Positions 1 to 15,000 of a DNA stretch of 64,000 bases are shown here, in pieces. This DNA comes from Symsagittifera roscoffensis. Its lineage: Eukaryota; Xenacoelomorpha; Acoela; Convolutidae. Below the pieces are notes generated by a model. The model was not told where the DNA came from. It saw only the letters and a program-made list of their open reading frames with translations, and ran no database searches. Each line of letters starts with the position of its first letter. Position 1 is the stretch's first letter. Both the position numbers and the translations under genes were made by a program. The stretch covers positions 56,004,312 to 56,068,311 of the forward strand of contig NC_087066.1 in NCBI RefSeq assembly GCF_963678635.1, read 5' to 3'.

Positions 1-89
1 AAGATCATTGTTTAACAATGGTGAGCTGTAATTTACGACTGGGAAAACATTATGACATCTGAGTCTGAAAATCTATTGCTTATAATCTG

Positions 90-3000
90 ATGACATTTTC
101 CCAGTCCTTGATTTACTTAGATCTAAACTCTTTGATTATAAATTCCACAAACTTGGAGTCTGAGCCGAATAGAAAGAAAATGGATGGCTCACATCTCAAT
201 TTCAGTGAGGAATTACCTAATTGGATAGAACTAATTGATCTTGAAAACATGGAGACTGAAGCAACGCCTTTGCTGAAGTGGCAAGTTCAACCTGATTACA
301 GCCCAAGCATGAACTTGTTTCCGGAGGGAGAAATTAATTCATCGGGTAAATACCAAGTCTTCATTAAAAAGCTTTCAAATTAGAATTTAGAATGTTTATG
401 CTTTGCTTGTGCTGAAAAAAGAATTCAAGAAGTTAGGATACTCAATTGATCGTTCGTTTATACTTGTTCGAACCGAATTGCGATATTTACAAACTACGTC
501 CTGATTTTTTACATCCTGATTTTTTCGGGCTTTTTTTCGAACTTGATGACAATCAATTTTGATACAATTTACGTCTTGATTTTTCGGGAATTTTTTTTGA
601 ACTTGATGACAATCAAATTTGATTTTTTTTTTGCGTTTTGACTTAATTGATTTATTTTCAATGTCTAATGTTATTCAGTTATACATGAAAGGAGCAAAAA
701 ATTTTTGAAATGGATTTTGGTTTTCAAAAATCCCAAACAAAATAAAAGTTGTATGTTGATCTTTTGCTTCTCAACTTTGGTTGACTCAATCAAAAAAGTG
801 TTAATCATTAAAGTTTTTGAGGGCGACCGCTCAACCAGCATAAAAGTTTATACACAATAAAATTTATCAACTAGCTTTATTTTAAAAGCATATTACTCAA
901 AAATTAAAATGAAAGATTGACAACTACGCAGTAATAATCCACAATAAATTGGAGCAAAACCTTTAACCAATCGACCAAAAGTGCTTGCTTGATTATCATT
1001 TTTCGATGTCCAGATTTATGCTTCCTTTTTTGGTTACTACGAATATTTAAATAGAAAGCTAGCATAAATTTTGGTCATCGAAGGATGAATCAACTGCATC
1101 TTAACCTTACAGTCTGAGTTAACCTTAATTATACGTCAAAATATGCGCGAAATCAGCATTGTAAAACAACAAGTGGAACCAACTTGGTTGTTGATGGCTA
1201 CCGATTTAGGAAGAAACAGAAAAAAAACAATATTGTGTTTGTGTAAAACAATCCTGCAAATGTTGTTTTTAAAAACTATCAGTACAAATATTATATAGAG
1301 AAACATAAACTGTACCATGAAGCAAGTTTTGACGATTGCAAATTGAGAGAAACCCAAAGAACTAAATCAACAACATTTTGCGAAAATGTATTCAAAATTT
1401 TTGTAAGATTTATAAGTTTTTATAATATCAGAATATCATCGAAATAGACAATCCCTAAGAAAACGGAACACATTTCTCCCTTCGATTGCAATATCCATAC
1501 CGGAATGTAAAATAAAGATTTTTTTCAAAATTTTGGAAGTGAGCCTGTTTTTTTACTTGAATCCAGCGTTTTACTGATAAACTGCATTTGGTGTTATAAG
1601 CCATGCAATTTACTTTTAACATTTTCACACACAATAATATACCAAAAACGTCACTTTTTGTATGTGGCTAGAAAACTTTTACTTAGCAATTTTTGGTTCT
1701 TGAGAAAAGAAGTCTGTTATCTTTATGAAAAAATTGTTGTTTATTTTACCGCATGAAAACATAACGTTAAAGAGACAAAGAAATTTTTCTCCGTAAAATG
1801 CATACTCGAGCACTGAAGCAAGTTTGCAACAATAAAGTATAAAACATTTTTACATAAAATGTGTAATTTTTCTAGGGAAAAAAGCATATCGTACAATTTT
1901 CATAAATGAAACTGTATGATAAGCATTGTTGGTGCCAAAAGTATTTTTGATGCTCTCATATAACGGAAATTGCAATCAATTTCTTTTGATTGAGTCTTTA
2001 ACCAATTTGAGATAATTTTCGAAAAAATTTTCTTTTGGAAAAAATCTTAAAATCTTGTCATACAAACTTCTTCTTTGAGAATTGAAATACAAGCATTTTT
2101 GCATAAACTTTATATGATGAATTGTATGATAGGCGTTTTTCTTGTATGGACTTCAGCTCGGGATACCGTATTGATAATTTTAAAGCGTTGGGCTGGAAAA
2201 GCAGAGTATCTTTCAAATTTCACCATTTTTGTAGAGGACTTAAATTAAATAATGCGGGATTTCCGAACATGTAACAATAATTCATCTCAACGTGTGAAAG
2301 CGAACTAATTGATCAACACGCTGCTTAGCGCCACAGATGCAATAAAATGTCAATTGGTACTTTGAACTTCTTCGGAGAAGAGTCCTTTTTCTAAACATTG
2401 TCATTTTTTAATCAAAAGTTTTTCCGCGACTTAGAAAAAACTTGTCACACTCAGGAACTTAATTTGATTCGTGCAGTTTTCATGATACAAGGGAAATGAT
2501 TTTCGGAATCTTTCATACTCGGGGTGGTGTTTTAACTAAAACTGGTTCCGATATTCCAAATATTAAGTGACTAAGAAATGTTGCCTGCGATATATTGTAA
2601 TTATTTTCGTAAAAGTTATGGTTCGCCATCCATAAAAGGCTATATAGGTTTGTAGCTATCGAGGGTACTATTTTATAAAAATTAAACAGCTGCTTGCTTA
2701 TGTAGTTTATTCAAAACGTCGGAGCTTGAGTGCGTCAGTAACTCGAAAAGTCGATGGTTTGATGGGGACCGTAACTTTTAGCATAAAGGTAAAATAACAT
2801 AAAAGTTTAAATTTTTCGAAAAGATGTTCAAGTACTTAGAAAAGATGTTCAATATTAGCCAAACCGATTTCATGATTTTAATACTAATCACAAATTCCGG
2901 TTATTGGTCTCATCAGTTTTAATAAAAAATTTGGTTGTAAATCTGCACAGCAAAATATTTAACTAAATTTTTGTTCAGACTTGAAAAGAAAGTGACGGAA

Positions 3001-6000
3001 CATTTGTGTTCGGGTTAGTTTTTTTTCTTGGGACAATTTTCGACTTTTTTAACTATCATTTTTGACAGAAATTTATAAACATCATACTAAAAATTTTGTT
3101 GTCCTGAGCTCAATTTTACAAAGTTATTTCACCTGTGATCATTTTTTGTAATGTTATGGGGGTTTAAAATTGCCAATTTGGCCAATTTGAGACACTTACG
3201 CGCGATACATAAGCGAAGATTTATTCTGTCTTAGAAACTGTTCCAAATTAGTTGAAGCAGGCTATTTGCCATAATTTTTATGTTAATAGAAGCGATATCT
3301 ACCACTTTGTACTATATATGGTTTGATTGTTTAAAAAATCTAAAATTAAAAAAAAAATCTTTTTTTTTTTTTGAAAAATTCATCAATTATTATAAGACGA
3401 ACACTGCTTAATAGAACTTACAAGGTAGTCAGAACATCCAAATCTTCGCTCTGATACGAGCTGTCTTGTTTGCGAAAGCTGAATTTTTGTTAAAATGAAT
3501 CAATAGTCATGCATCTGCCACTAAATGGCCATGTCGAAAAGTTCATCCAGTTCTTTCAGAGTCGCGGTATGTATAGTTCTTCCAAAATTCCAAATTTAGT
3601 TACAAAAATTTATACAGTTGCTTACTTGATAAATTAGTGAATCGAACTCTCTAATGTTTATTTAAACTTAGAAATTAATCTATGAATACATTGGGGTTTT
3701 AGAAATATGATGACAAGCAAAGTAGACAATTAGAAAAAAAGAGAAGTTTAGACAATAACTTGCGTGAAATTCATTTACAGACTTAAATTACCTCGTGGTT
3801 AAGTAAATTCTGGTTGTCCAATATTAAATTAGGTTATTTACGTCAAAGTTGCAAAATTTATGCGTTTCAAAAAGTAATTTACTTTTAGATTAAATGTTTC
3901 CCCGGGTCAAGATCTCGCTCAAAAACCGCTCAAGATATGAGCGGTTTGAGCGGTTTTTCAGCAAGATTTGAGCGGTTTGGGCGGTTGTAAAAACCGCTCA
4001 AACCGCTCAAATCTTGCTTAAAAAACCTCTCAAAAACCGCTCATTTCTTGCGGTGATTTTTGAACGGTTTTTCAAGCAAGATTTGAGCGGTTTTTGAGCG
4101 TTTTTTTCGAGCGGTTTTTGAGCGGTCTTATAAAGAAAACCGATTAAAACCAACAAAAAGGCCTGGAAAAGTAATGTGACCCCGGGTTGACATCCATAAA
4201 CCGAAAATGCTTATTTTGAATTTCCCCTTACCGAAAAGGCTTATCATACAATTGCCTGCATCAAATGTATGGAAAAATGCTAATCATACAATTTTCATAC
4301 AATTTCAAAAAACTTTTGAAAAAAGATTCAATCTAGTTTCTCCGGCTATTTGAACCAAATACAACAGTCTGGTGATGAAAAATAACAACGTTTGTTTTTT
4401 TTTGAAAAAAAATGGTTATCATACAATTTCCAATTTCCAAGCATTTTTGGTCAACCCACGCATTTTTGGTCAACCCAAAAAAAGTGCTTAACTGTTCTTA
4501 AATCAAGCAATATTTTTTTCGATGTCTTGACCAAAAACAATGTGAGCGACTTTTTTCAAATGCTCGAGCAAAATAACCACTGGAAAATATGTAAGACTTG
4601 AGCGGTTTGAGCGGTTTTTTTAGACAATTACGCTCAAAATCTTGCTTCAAAATGAGCGGTTTGGGCGGTTTTTGAACGGTTTATCTAAAAAAAACCGCGC
4701 AAGATTTGAGCGGTTTGAGCGGTTTTTTTAGACAATTACGCTCAAAATCTTGCTTCAAAATGAGCGGTTTGAGCGGTTTTTGAACGGTTTATCTAAAAAA
4801 ACCGCTCAAAAACCGCGCAAGATTTGAACGGTTTTGAGCGGTTTATCTAAAAAACCGCTCAAAAACCGCGCATGATTTGAACGGTTTTGAGCGGTTTATC
4901 TAAAAAAACCGCTCAAACCGCTCATTTTGAAGCAAGATTTTGAGCGTAATTGTCCAAAAAAACCGCTCAAACCGCTCAAATCTTGCTTCAAATTAGGTGA
5001 AAAATCTCGACTCGGGTCATAATAAACTTACAATAATAATTTTGACCTGTTCTTTGATCATATGTTGTATTTGTTTTTGTGTCAATTCCTTCTAAGCAAA
5101 AATTTTAGTTGACCCATCACTTATCGTCTAAACTCACATTCATAATCGACGTTCAAACAATGAAATTTACGTTTGATTATTGAAAAAATTACGAAATCAA
5201 GAAGTTTTTAGATGCTCATCTCTCGCTAAGTTCTCTTACATTTTTTCATTTATGGCTGCAAGTATTCACTTAAAACTAGAAGCCAAAAAATTACAGTAGT
5301 TAAAGAGATAATTGCTTTCTTCAATTTTTGAAAATAATAGAAAACGGGTATTACTTTTTTGTATAGTAAAATAAATAGTTTTTTAGCTAAATAGTTTGGA
5401 AGCTAAAAATTTTTAGGGAGCAATATGAAGTTCCAACAACTTGTTTGAGGCACCGTAGATGTGAGTCACACGCTGGTTACTTATAGAATTGATCACTCCA
5501 GATTGCATTTTTTTATTTTTAAACTGTAAGATTTATGAGGAAAGCCATTCAATGTCGCCTCCTACAGCGTTTTTTTTTCATCACAAACTTCGTCATATAG
5601 TGTAAATTCGAGTCTTAACGTCTGCAATGTAATCCGAGTGTATTTAAATTCGAGTTGAGGTATTTGAGTATTGTTATAGAAAGACTAGTTTTCGGCGTGG
5701 TAACTTGGTCTAGCTATTTTCAGTTTGCAGATATATTAACTTACTTCAACCTATCTGTGTTGATTGTTTTCGACAAGTTAGTCTCCTACTGAGGCGCGGC
5801 CGCTTGAATGCTCAGGCATGGTGATTTAATTGATGAAGATTGTGAACAAAACAAATTGTTTCGCAAAAAGAAAACAAATGGTCTAAAGGAACCTTTTTGG
5901 TGCTATAAAGAAATATATTTGTTGATGATCAACAATAAAGTTTTTCGAAAGGCATCTTTGGCGCCAAAATACACTGAACTAAAGGGGAAAGCGCGCATCC

Positions 6001-9000
6001 AACAAAAAATTTTATGGTCAAAAAATTTCAAAAAAGACTTCATGTTTCGAAACTTAGCAAGTTGTTTGGCAAAATAGGGTCTTTATAGAATTTAAGGCGA
6101 GCTCGGAAAATCAATTTAATCGAGTTTAAAAAAATTTGACAGTTTTCTTAAAACGCTTTTCCCCGCCCTTCTCGAAAACTTCTATCGTGCGCACACCACT
6201 GAGAAAAACTAGCGGTAAATGCTGAGAAAATTGGCATAGAGTAGAATGTAATTGTGCGTTGAAGGGAATATTAGAGCTGTCAAAATTGTTTTCTGAGTAG
6301 AGTTACCTCAAAAGGTGCATAATTATGATCTTAATAAATTTATGTGCCAATTTGATTTTGTCGGTCTATAATTTACATATCTGCATATATGGTCAGTTTC
6401 TTCGATTAGCTCTTTTCAGTTTTTCTGGTTCAAAAGTCTCCACTGCCGAGCTATTTTAAGTAAAATACGTAATCAGGTCACTGGGCTGATTTATGTCGCA
6501 CATTTTAAAACGAACTGGATTGAACAAACTGAATTTTGAAATATTTTTAGCTTCCATCAGCAAAGTTGACCAGCGTTGTCGTTTTACCATCAAACTGTCT
6601 GTGTGGACCATCATTCTCCTCATCTCCGTTTCCATTAATGTTCTCTGCCTCTTTTTGGAATGGGGGCGGAAGAGGAACCTAGCTTCCATCAGAGTAGCCA
6701 GATTGAGATATTCTAGCAACTCGTATGCTTACATCTGGATACATAAGGTAAGAGCCATGCTGAAATCAAAGTTAGCGAAAGTTTTTCAAATAAAGGGCCA
6801 AGCTCTTGTTTACACTTACAGTTTAAAAACTATTGTAGCAGTCCATAAATTTCCTTGTTTGCTGACCACAGTGTATGCTTATATAGTTTTGACTTAAAAC
6901 CAGGGGCACGCCTCGGTTCTCCGTGAAGAGCTGAACAAGACGTAAGTAAGCCGTTTTTTTTTGCCTTCAGGAGAAAGAAGCCTTCTTACCTTTAACCAGA
7001 AATAATTTCGCGATTTTCTCTAATCAACAAGACGTGGTTTAAATATCATGCTAGACAAGATGTCATAATCCTTTGTAGTTAAATTGATTCACGAAAAAAT
7101 TTCTAGTGGTATAAATACAGTTTATGCATCGTTTCATTTTAGATACCTGTTACGTCTGCGTAAAAAACTAGTGTTAATCTGCTTGAGTCAATAACTTTTT
7201 ATAGATATTTCTCGCGTCATTTGTGTCAAATGTTGCCTACTGCGTGGTTGCATTGCTCGTCACAGGGATCGGACATCTGCCATCAACTGAGTATGCAAAT
7301 GGAGATACATCCAAGCTGGCCTCCATTGGGGAAGATATCGCCTTTGGTGAGACATGGCGTCCAAACTTTAAATAGTAAACAGTAGCAGTATCGGTCGGGC
7401 GTTTAAAACGCGGAGATGTCAGATCATTAGCAAGTTCCGCTTCTATTTCCTGAAAATCGCTGATTTTTACCGTATTTTACCATGTTGATCAGGTTTTTTT
7501 GTTGTTCCAGAAATCCAAAGTGGTGTGATGTTGATATATGCTGCTGTGGAGTGTATGGGTGTTTACAAACTGGCAAAGTTTCCAGGATGCTACCCGAACG
7601 TGCTAAGGTACAGTAATAATAAAGGCGGAACCAATTTTTTCACCCTGCAAAGAATAAATTATAAAGGACCTTCATCTAACACTGAACCAAGAGCCAAGCG
7701 AGCAATCTTTTTCCCTACATCAGTTAAAAGGGATCTTTACCTGGCAAAGGTTTGCTCGTTTTCAGCCAATCACTGTTCACTGAGTTCAATCAGAAATCCT
7801 TTAGTCGAAATAAACTTGTAGATAAAAAGTCATTTTGCAGGGAAAATCAATCAGCAGTTTTCCAAAAAGATGATTGTGTAGGTTCAACAAAAGATGGGTA
7901 CTCCTGACAGGCGTGTCTTGTTTCGCCGTGTTCACATCACTTCTGTCAATCGATGTCCTCATTCAACTGTCATCAAGACAAGAAGACAACAAGCACGATT
8001 GGTTAGTCACAAGAACCGTTTAGTCAAGCAGTCGAATTGGAATACACAGGCTCTGGGACAGGTTTTGTCGAACTTTTTTGCAGATCAGAAGTCTCGAATT
8101 AGTTCTAAGAAAAGTTTCCAAAACAATATGATGAATGTTTTGGCCTCCGAATATTTGGTTAGTTTCAACTTAAAAATTGCGTTTTGGAATTGCACTATTC
8201 GTATAAAAACTTTGAAAGGCATTTTTCCAAAAATTTAAGAAAAATGTCAGCTGAAAACTGGCAGATTGAAATATTGATACATAGATAAATTTTGGATGTC
8301 AATTGGATTATCTTTGGCTTTTTCGTCCAAAATTTGCCTGCGGAGCAGAAAACCCCCTAGCTTTTGATCACCCAAATTTGCGCTGTGATCTTATTTGTAT
8401 TTAAAAAACAAAAATTTTTTTTTTTTTACTTGTGTTCCAGGGTCCATCTGGATGGCGGGCTATTGTCCAAAGTGAAGATCGGCTGGCTCAGTTTACTGTC
8501 AGTTGTAGGTTTTTTCATAGCAGTCATAGTCCATGCAAAAGTCAATCAACTACACGCTGAGCAGAAAAATAAGGTGGTGGCCTTAACTAGAGTGCAATCT
8601 ATTAGAAGGTAAGATCACACTTGTTGTGTCTAACCTGTGTAATCAAAATCAGAATGTTTTGAACAACCGCAAAATGATTTTTTTTTATATATATATTGCA
8701 ATTGAAAAGAAATATCTGTACTTGAGTATTCTAATAATAGGGAACCTAATCATGTAAACTAAGCAATAAACTGAGTCCCATGGTCATAAAAAGAAAGTTA
8801 CTCGAAAAATAAAAAGCTGTGGAAAAAATGACTGCTATTTCAGCCTTGAAATGGAGTACAACGGCTTGCCTCTTGTGATGGAGGAATCGACGCTAGAATT
8901 CATGGATATTGAGGACGACCGGAGTCCAAATAATACCGATGGCGAATCCTTGAGCCCAACTTCAGTCAAAAGAAGTGTGTGTTCATTTCTGACGCAGAAC

Positions 9001-12000
9001 CAAAATAATCCCTAACTTTACACTGAAGGACAGTCAGAACGTTCCTTAAGTTGTTTGATACGGTATTGTCTTTGCGTGATATTCTAGCATTGCAAAACAA
9101 ACATGTGACGAACGAAATAAAGTTTGCTGATTGAGTTGGTTTCTCAGGGCAATTAATTGATTTACTTTTAAATTTTTTTATTTTTTTTTATACCGGTTTC
9201 ACCAATTTTTTTTCTTCTAATTTTGCAGTATACTTTTATGCGTCCTTAGTTTAATCCATGAATGAAATATTCTTTCCAGCATCCTAAACTTCTTAATTTA
9301 GGATTCATGTGAGTTTTCTTCTTCAGGTAACTTCAAGACCGAAACCAAAACGGTATATAGCAGCCCGCATGACAAGCCGACCAATGAGCATGAGATTGCA
9401 GTTGTTATGAGGCCAAAAAAGAGCAGGCCGAGTGTGATGAGTAACAATAGTCGTCGTATGAGCAGACCCCTCAGTAATATATCCTCCAATTCAATGTCAC
9501 CAAGAGGCAAGACATCAGGACACGTGTAAGTGTTCCTTCAGCGCACTGAAATACTGAGGGTTTTACAAACTCGAACTCAGATCATTAATATACACAGGGG
9601 CGGATCCATGATTTTCTCGAGGTGGTGTGGGGGGGGGGGGGTTTGGCGCTTCCTCAAATCACTATAAAGACCTGATTTCGACCCAAATTTCTGTGCCGCA
9701 GGCAAATTTCAAAAACAGGCAATAAGGCCTCCAGGTATTTTTTGGAAAAATTCGACAAAAAATCGCGACCCTTCAAAATTAGTATGTATTGGCGCCCAAG
9801 GCGGCTTTAGAAAATTTTTCGTGTCGGTCAGCCAAAACTTGATGTCCTAAAATAGTACCAAAGGGGTACCCTTTGGATCGATAGTGGGTCGAATCACTGA
9901 AGCAGGAAAGTCTCATGCCCCCCTTCAATCCGCCCCTGAATATACTCCTTCATATTTGTACCAGCAACCTATGAAGGTGTTGGTTATACTCCTCAACCAG
10001 ATATAGGGTAATTCAGAATTTATTAATGTCTTTCTGAAACTTACGACTGGTTAGTCTGGCCCCAAAGATAGCACTGAAATATGGGCAACTTGGGTTTCGA
10101 CAAATTATTCCTATTGACCAATCAACTGTGGCCAAATTTGACCTCTAGTCTCTTCAATTTGCAAAGGTAAGCTATTTTGATTTTTTTCCTGAGCTATTTT
10201 GATTTTTTTCCTGGTTCCAGCTCTATGTCTAAATGATACAAGTTTCCTTCGCTTTTTCAGGAGATATATTTTGCTTTGGTACTTTTAAGCCCCGCACATT
10301 TTGCCCAGGCACAATTAAAAACGACTTATAACGTTCGGGTGATTTTGGATAGGGATCGATTCTCCTTTCGGACGAGTGAGGCACTAAGTAGACTTCACAA
10401 CCTGCTGAGGAGTAGATTCCAACTGGACATTGAGAGTGACATGGATCCAGAACACCAGCAAACGGAGTTGGATCCCTTCACGCCTGCAGAGTACATGGAA
10501 GGCAATGGCGATGATGTGCAGTTACCACAGATGGCGCCAGTGGCATGTCTCGTTTTTGGTGGGTCGCAATTTTTCTTTATGTTCTATAAGTTCGTTTAAT
10601 GAGTTTGACACTATATTAAGGCTTTTTCGCATATTTGAACTCCTTCTTCATAAACATTTGTTAATTTTTTAAGCATTTTAATTTTTTCTACGGTATTTTT
10701 GTTTATGAGCAAGTGTCTTGTAATCAGCAACTAGACTTTTTTCTCCGTAAACAATTTTTCTCAGAAGAAATTGAACTTGCTTTATTATTGAACTTGAACA
10801 TCTGTCAGGTTCGTTCTTACTTGGACTAGAGGTAACGCGGTCGCTTTTGCACCCTAAATACCTGGTTTTTTTCTTCCGTATATTCAAATTTTGGTGAAAA
10901 TTTCTTTGTCGGACTTTTGTTTGTCTGCTTCAGCTTTTTCAACTTAGGTGCCACATCACCAATTTTTCTTCCCCTGCAAGTCTTCTTCACTGTAGCTACA
11001 GGGGGGCTTGAAATTTTTTTCAAAAAATCAAAATTTTCGGCTAACTGGTGTCTGCTCAAAGATGGTCGGCTTTGTTTCTGCTTCGTAAGTTTTGTTCGGT
11101 CGCTAATTTAAAAATCAGTTTTCTTGCTTGGCATCTTCTAGAATTCCTGTTTGATAGAAATTTATCGAATTGAATTTTTTCATAGCATAATTTTGAGATG
11201 CTCTGGAAATTTTTTTTCAATTTTTGCACAAGTTTTACTTTTCTCATAATCTACAGTTACGATTTTCAAAAAACGTATATCCATAAAAAAACCGCATTTT
11301 CCTTTGTTTACTTGCAAAAAACCTTATTCTTTTTTACCAGACTCCCTTTTCTACAGCTTTCAAAAATGTCTGTGAGGGGATTTTGAGCCAAATTTTTGTT
11401 TGATTTTTTCGTTTTCTTGAAAACCATCGTCCCAAGTTTGTAATTTTGATTTCAACTGATGGGACGGGTTGAGGAAAACTTTCCTGCATAAGCGGCTACG
11501 CCCAGAGTTTTGTTTAAACATAAAAATCAATATTCGGTTTTCTTACAGTTTTGCAACTTATTGAATTTTCTCAAAAACTATTCTGGCAAGTCTGAATTTT
11601 TGAATTCAGTCGAAAACACAGAGTGTGTAAATCTCTTCTGCGTAAACAGCTACACTAAAAAAAACTTACATCAAAGCTATGATTCTCAGAAATGTCGAAA
11701 ATTTTGATTTATTGACCATTTTTGGAATTTTCAACTTTACTCAAAAACTATCCTGCCAAATCTGATATCAAGGCTTTAATCAAAGCAACAGGTCATTGAA
11801 AGCTTACTTTTATAGTTGAAAAAAATTATGACCTTCAAAAAATTAAAATTTGAATCTATGACCTTTAATTGAGGTTTTTTATGTTCTCGAAAAGTACCCT
11901 CCAATATTTGAGATTTTGGTTTCAATGGATACAACAGGCTGTGTAAAGTTCCGCAGCATAAGCCGCCACGCCCAAATTTGTGTCACAAAAAGCTATGATA

Positions 12001-15000
12001 TTTTGATCGTTCCTGGACCAATTTTCAGGTTAAGTGTTCAACCGAGAATCCCGGTGCTAGGAATATTCTCTTCTTAAGCGGCGGCCACGACCTACTTTTT
12101 GCAGATTCTGCACTTCGACCGCTTTCTAGAAAACTTTTTTCTTTTTTTTAAAGCTGCTATTCCAAATCCGAGATGAAGGGTTTAATAAAAAAAAAGTCGC
12201 AAGAATTGTTTCTGTAGAAGCAGCGACTTCTTAATTTTTTGTAAGAAAATTGTTTTTTCCTTGGTAAAATTCATCCCACATCAGTATAACATCAAAAGTT
12301 ATCAGACGCATACCTTTAGCTTTAGCTGTGCCCTAGTTATCTTTATCGAGTCATATGAAAATTTTGGTTCACCTAATTGTTTTTCAACTTTTAAATTTTT
12401 TCTCGACTTCTAGTGTCTTTTTTATGTTTGCGTTGCATCTCAAGTGGTGCGAATCTCTTTTTTCTCTGTCTCAAAGTTTAAGTTAGCAAAAATCAAAATC
12501 ATCAAGGGAAAAACACAATTTTGAAATATACAGAATGTTGTTGTTGACTTTCAATAGCTTGCTTGAATTTTCACACGCAATCAGTTTAGGTGACTCTTGG
12601 TTTGGTGCCTGGACCAAAGCGCCCATCTCAGTGGCCAGTGTAGTTCAGTCTCTCCTCATTCTCTGCCATGGCATACTGCACCTGGCAGCATCTCTCCTCA
12701 TCACCACACACTCTCCACGTCATCCAGATTCGAATTCCATTGTAAAGGGAGAAGACGCTGAGTATCAACTGGAACTAAGACTCAAAGAAGATGAATCTGC
12801 ATCTGTTCTGGACGGAGGCCGGCTGTGCGCCACTGATGATTGGCAACACTATGTAGTGTTTGTGACCCAGGGCGTGTTGGTGTGGTTGCTCTTGCTTGTA
12901 AAGTAAGTGAAGCAAAACAATCAAACCAAAATCTGTCCCAAAATTTTTTTTGTCAGAGTAGCCCGCGATTGTGATTTAGCCAATGTCGTTTGCAGAATGG
13001 GAGCCAGCTGAAAAATATATATCAAAGTTTCGTGAGAAATACGTCAAATGAAAGACGCGGTGAGCTCAACGCAAAAAGTAGAAAACTGGGTGAATAGCAA
13101 AATGGTCGAAAGTTAAAAGATTTGCGTCAAAATTCTCAATACTGTGGGAGAAAAACCTGGAACCAAAAAATCATCGAAATTCGATCAATGTAATTTTTTT
13201 AAATCTGAAGATTTGGTTTTACCCATACGACCAGGGTCGAGAAATTTTGAAAACCCTCCAAAGAAGTCAATATAAGTTTTTTCGATAAATTTTCAACAAC
13301 TAAAAAAGTATATTGACTCTGATCTAAAAAGGGCAATGCGCAATTAAAACAATTGAGATGAAAACCCGCCGGTATACTTAAATGATTGCTCGGCAGCCAC
13401 GAAAACTCAAGTGTGGCTCAAAAAGCTTACATTTATATGAAAATAGACTTTTTTAATATATATTTACATGAAAATAGACTTTTTTAATATATATTTACAT
13501 GAAAATAGACTTTTTTAATATATATTTACATGAAAATAGACTTTTTTAATATATATTTACATGAAAATAGACTTTTTTAATATATATTTACATGAAAATA
13601 GACTTTTTTAATATATATTTACATGAAAATAGACTTTTTTAATATATATTTACATGAAAATAGACTTTTTTGGGTTGCATTGTCAAAAAGAAGCATACGT
13701 GAACCGGAAGCTTTCTGATTTTTATTTTTCTGATACCTTTGCCCGAATCAAGGGGGAAAGCTGTCATGAATAAATTGTAATTCCCCACCCGTCAAAGTGA
13801 TCTTCACTTTTTAAATCATGTTTGCTTTTCTTCAGACCTTTGTTGTACTTCATACTATTCCGAGCAACACGAGTCAGATGAAACATCTTGCACGCAGATG
13901 TTTTCCAGAATGAATCAGCTGGATCGCTTATGAATTGTGATAATCAAACTAATACCTCCAATAGAAATAGAAATTTTTGCCAATTTATTGTTCAAGGAGC
14001 ACCGAATGTTCCATCTTCGCTTTTTATGCCAATCATCTTTTAAAAAATCAAAAATTTAGCTTTTTTTTCAGATTCTTAAAGCAAAAGTGTTTCTTTCTTT
14101 TGTGTCTATTATTTTTTAGTTTGAGCTCCATTTTTTCATTCTATCTTCTTTTTACCGATACCCGGAGTCTCGCGGTGACACCTCCCTACTTTCACTCATG
14201 AATTCGACCACCCAGAAAACTTTGCCTCTGGTACTATTAACCAGCAATCAGTTTTGGGCGTTTGAACCTAAAAAATCTCTAAAGATGCCGTGTACAAAAA
14301 ATGTATAAAAACTTTCAGGATCAAGTGCAAGCCCACAAAATGCATTTTTAGGTCAAAAGCTTCCAGAAACTAGTACAACATTTTTTGACAACACAGACTC
14401 CCAAAAATGTTTGGGAGAGCTCGGAAAATTATTTAAAATTGTTTTTGAAATACTTTTACTTTTTATTACCTGCTGAACAAATCAAAATATATTAGTTTTA
14501 AAATTTATTAAGTGATATGCAAAAGATTGAGGGTTAGATTGAAGGTTAGATTGAAGGTTAGATTCATTTATTTTAGAAGGGCACCAACAAGTTTTGGAAA
14601 ATTCTCTGATTGATCCGGATTTCCCTAATTTTTTCATAACTATCGCTAATATTAGCTGGGCAAGATTTCGGATCTTCTCAGTTCCGTTTCGTTATATATG
14701 TAATTTAGTCTTGGCAACGGTATACAACGAAATTCTACCACCTGACTGTTTGTTTGTTTTAGTATCATTATCGTTAATTTTTGAAATAAGTTCTCGGTCA
14801 TTATAAATTTTTAAAACTGTTTAAAACCTCTAACAGCCTCCAAACTTCTTAAACTGTCTTTTTTTCCCGCTTTTTCGTCTTTAAGTAAGTTCTAGCTTTT
14901 ACTAGCATCTTGAAGCGTTCTGGTTTTCCTTCCTTATCTAGATGGCAGAGTAGAGAAAGGCTTCCGAAACCTTTTGCTGCAGTTTCGGCAGGCGCTAGCT

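Larger units (their letters stand above)
346..6550 (+). other. Intron 1 of the membrane-protein gene (6.2 kb)
   Basis: Donor at 346 and acceptor at 6549-6550; the phases of the flanking exons agree (one base plus two). The intron is AT-rich, with no convincing exon on either strand. It holds a dispersed ~255-bp repeat (2985-3240), two clusters of GAGCGGTTTT repeats (3905-4135 and 4595-4985) and a MITE remnant near 6095-6201. Confidence 0.6.

Noticed and set aside
10043-10140. Extra exon reading LAPKIALKYGQLGFRQIIPI
   Set aside because: The acceptor is weak and the frame hits TAG before a usable donor; the chain works in phase without it.
13836-13881. Alternative terminal exon for the membrane-protein gene
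   Set aside because: Good acceptor and phase, but only 14 residues before a stop. The exon at 14942 gives a fuller tail and is followed by AATAAA. Kept only as a possibility.
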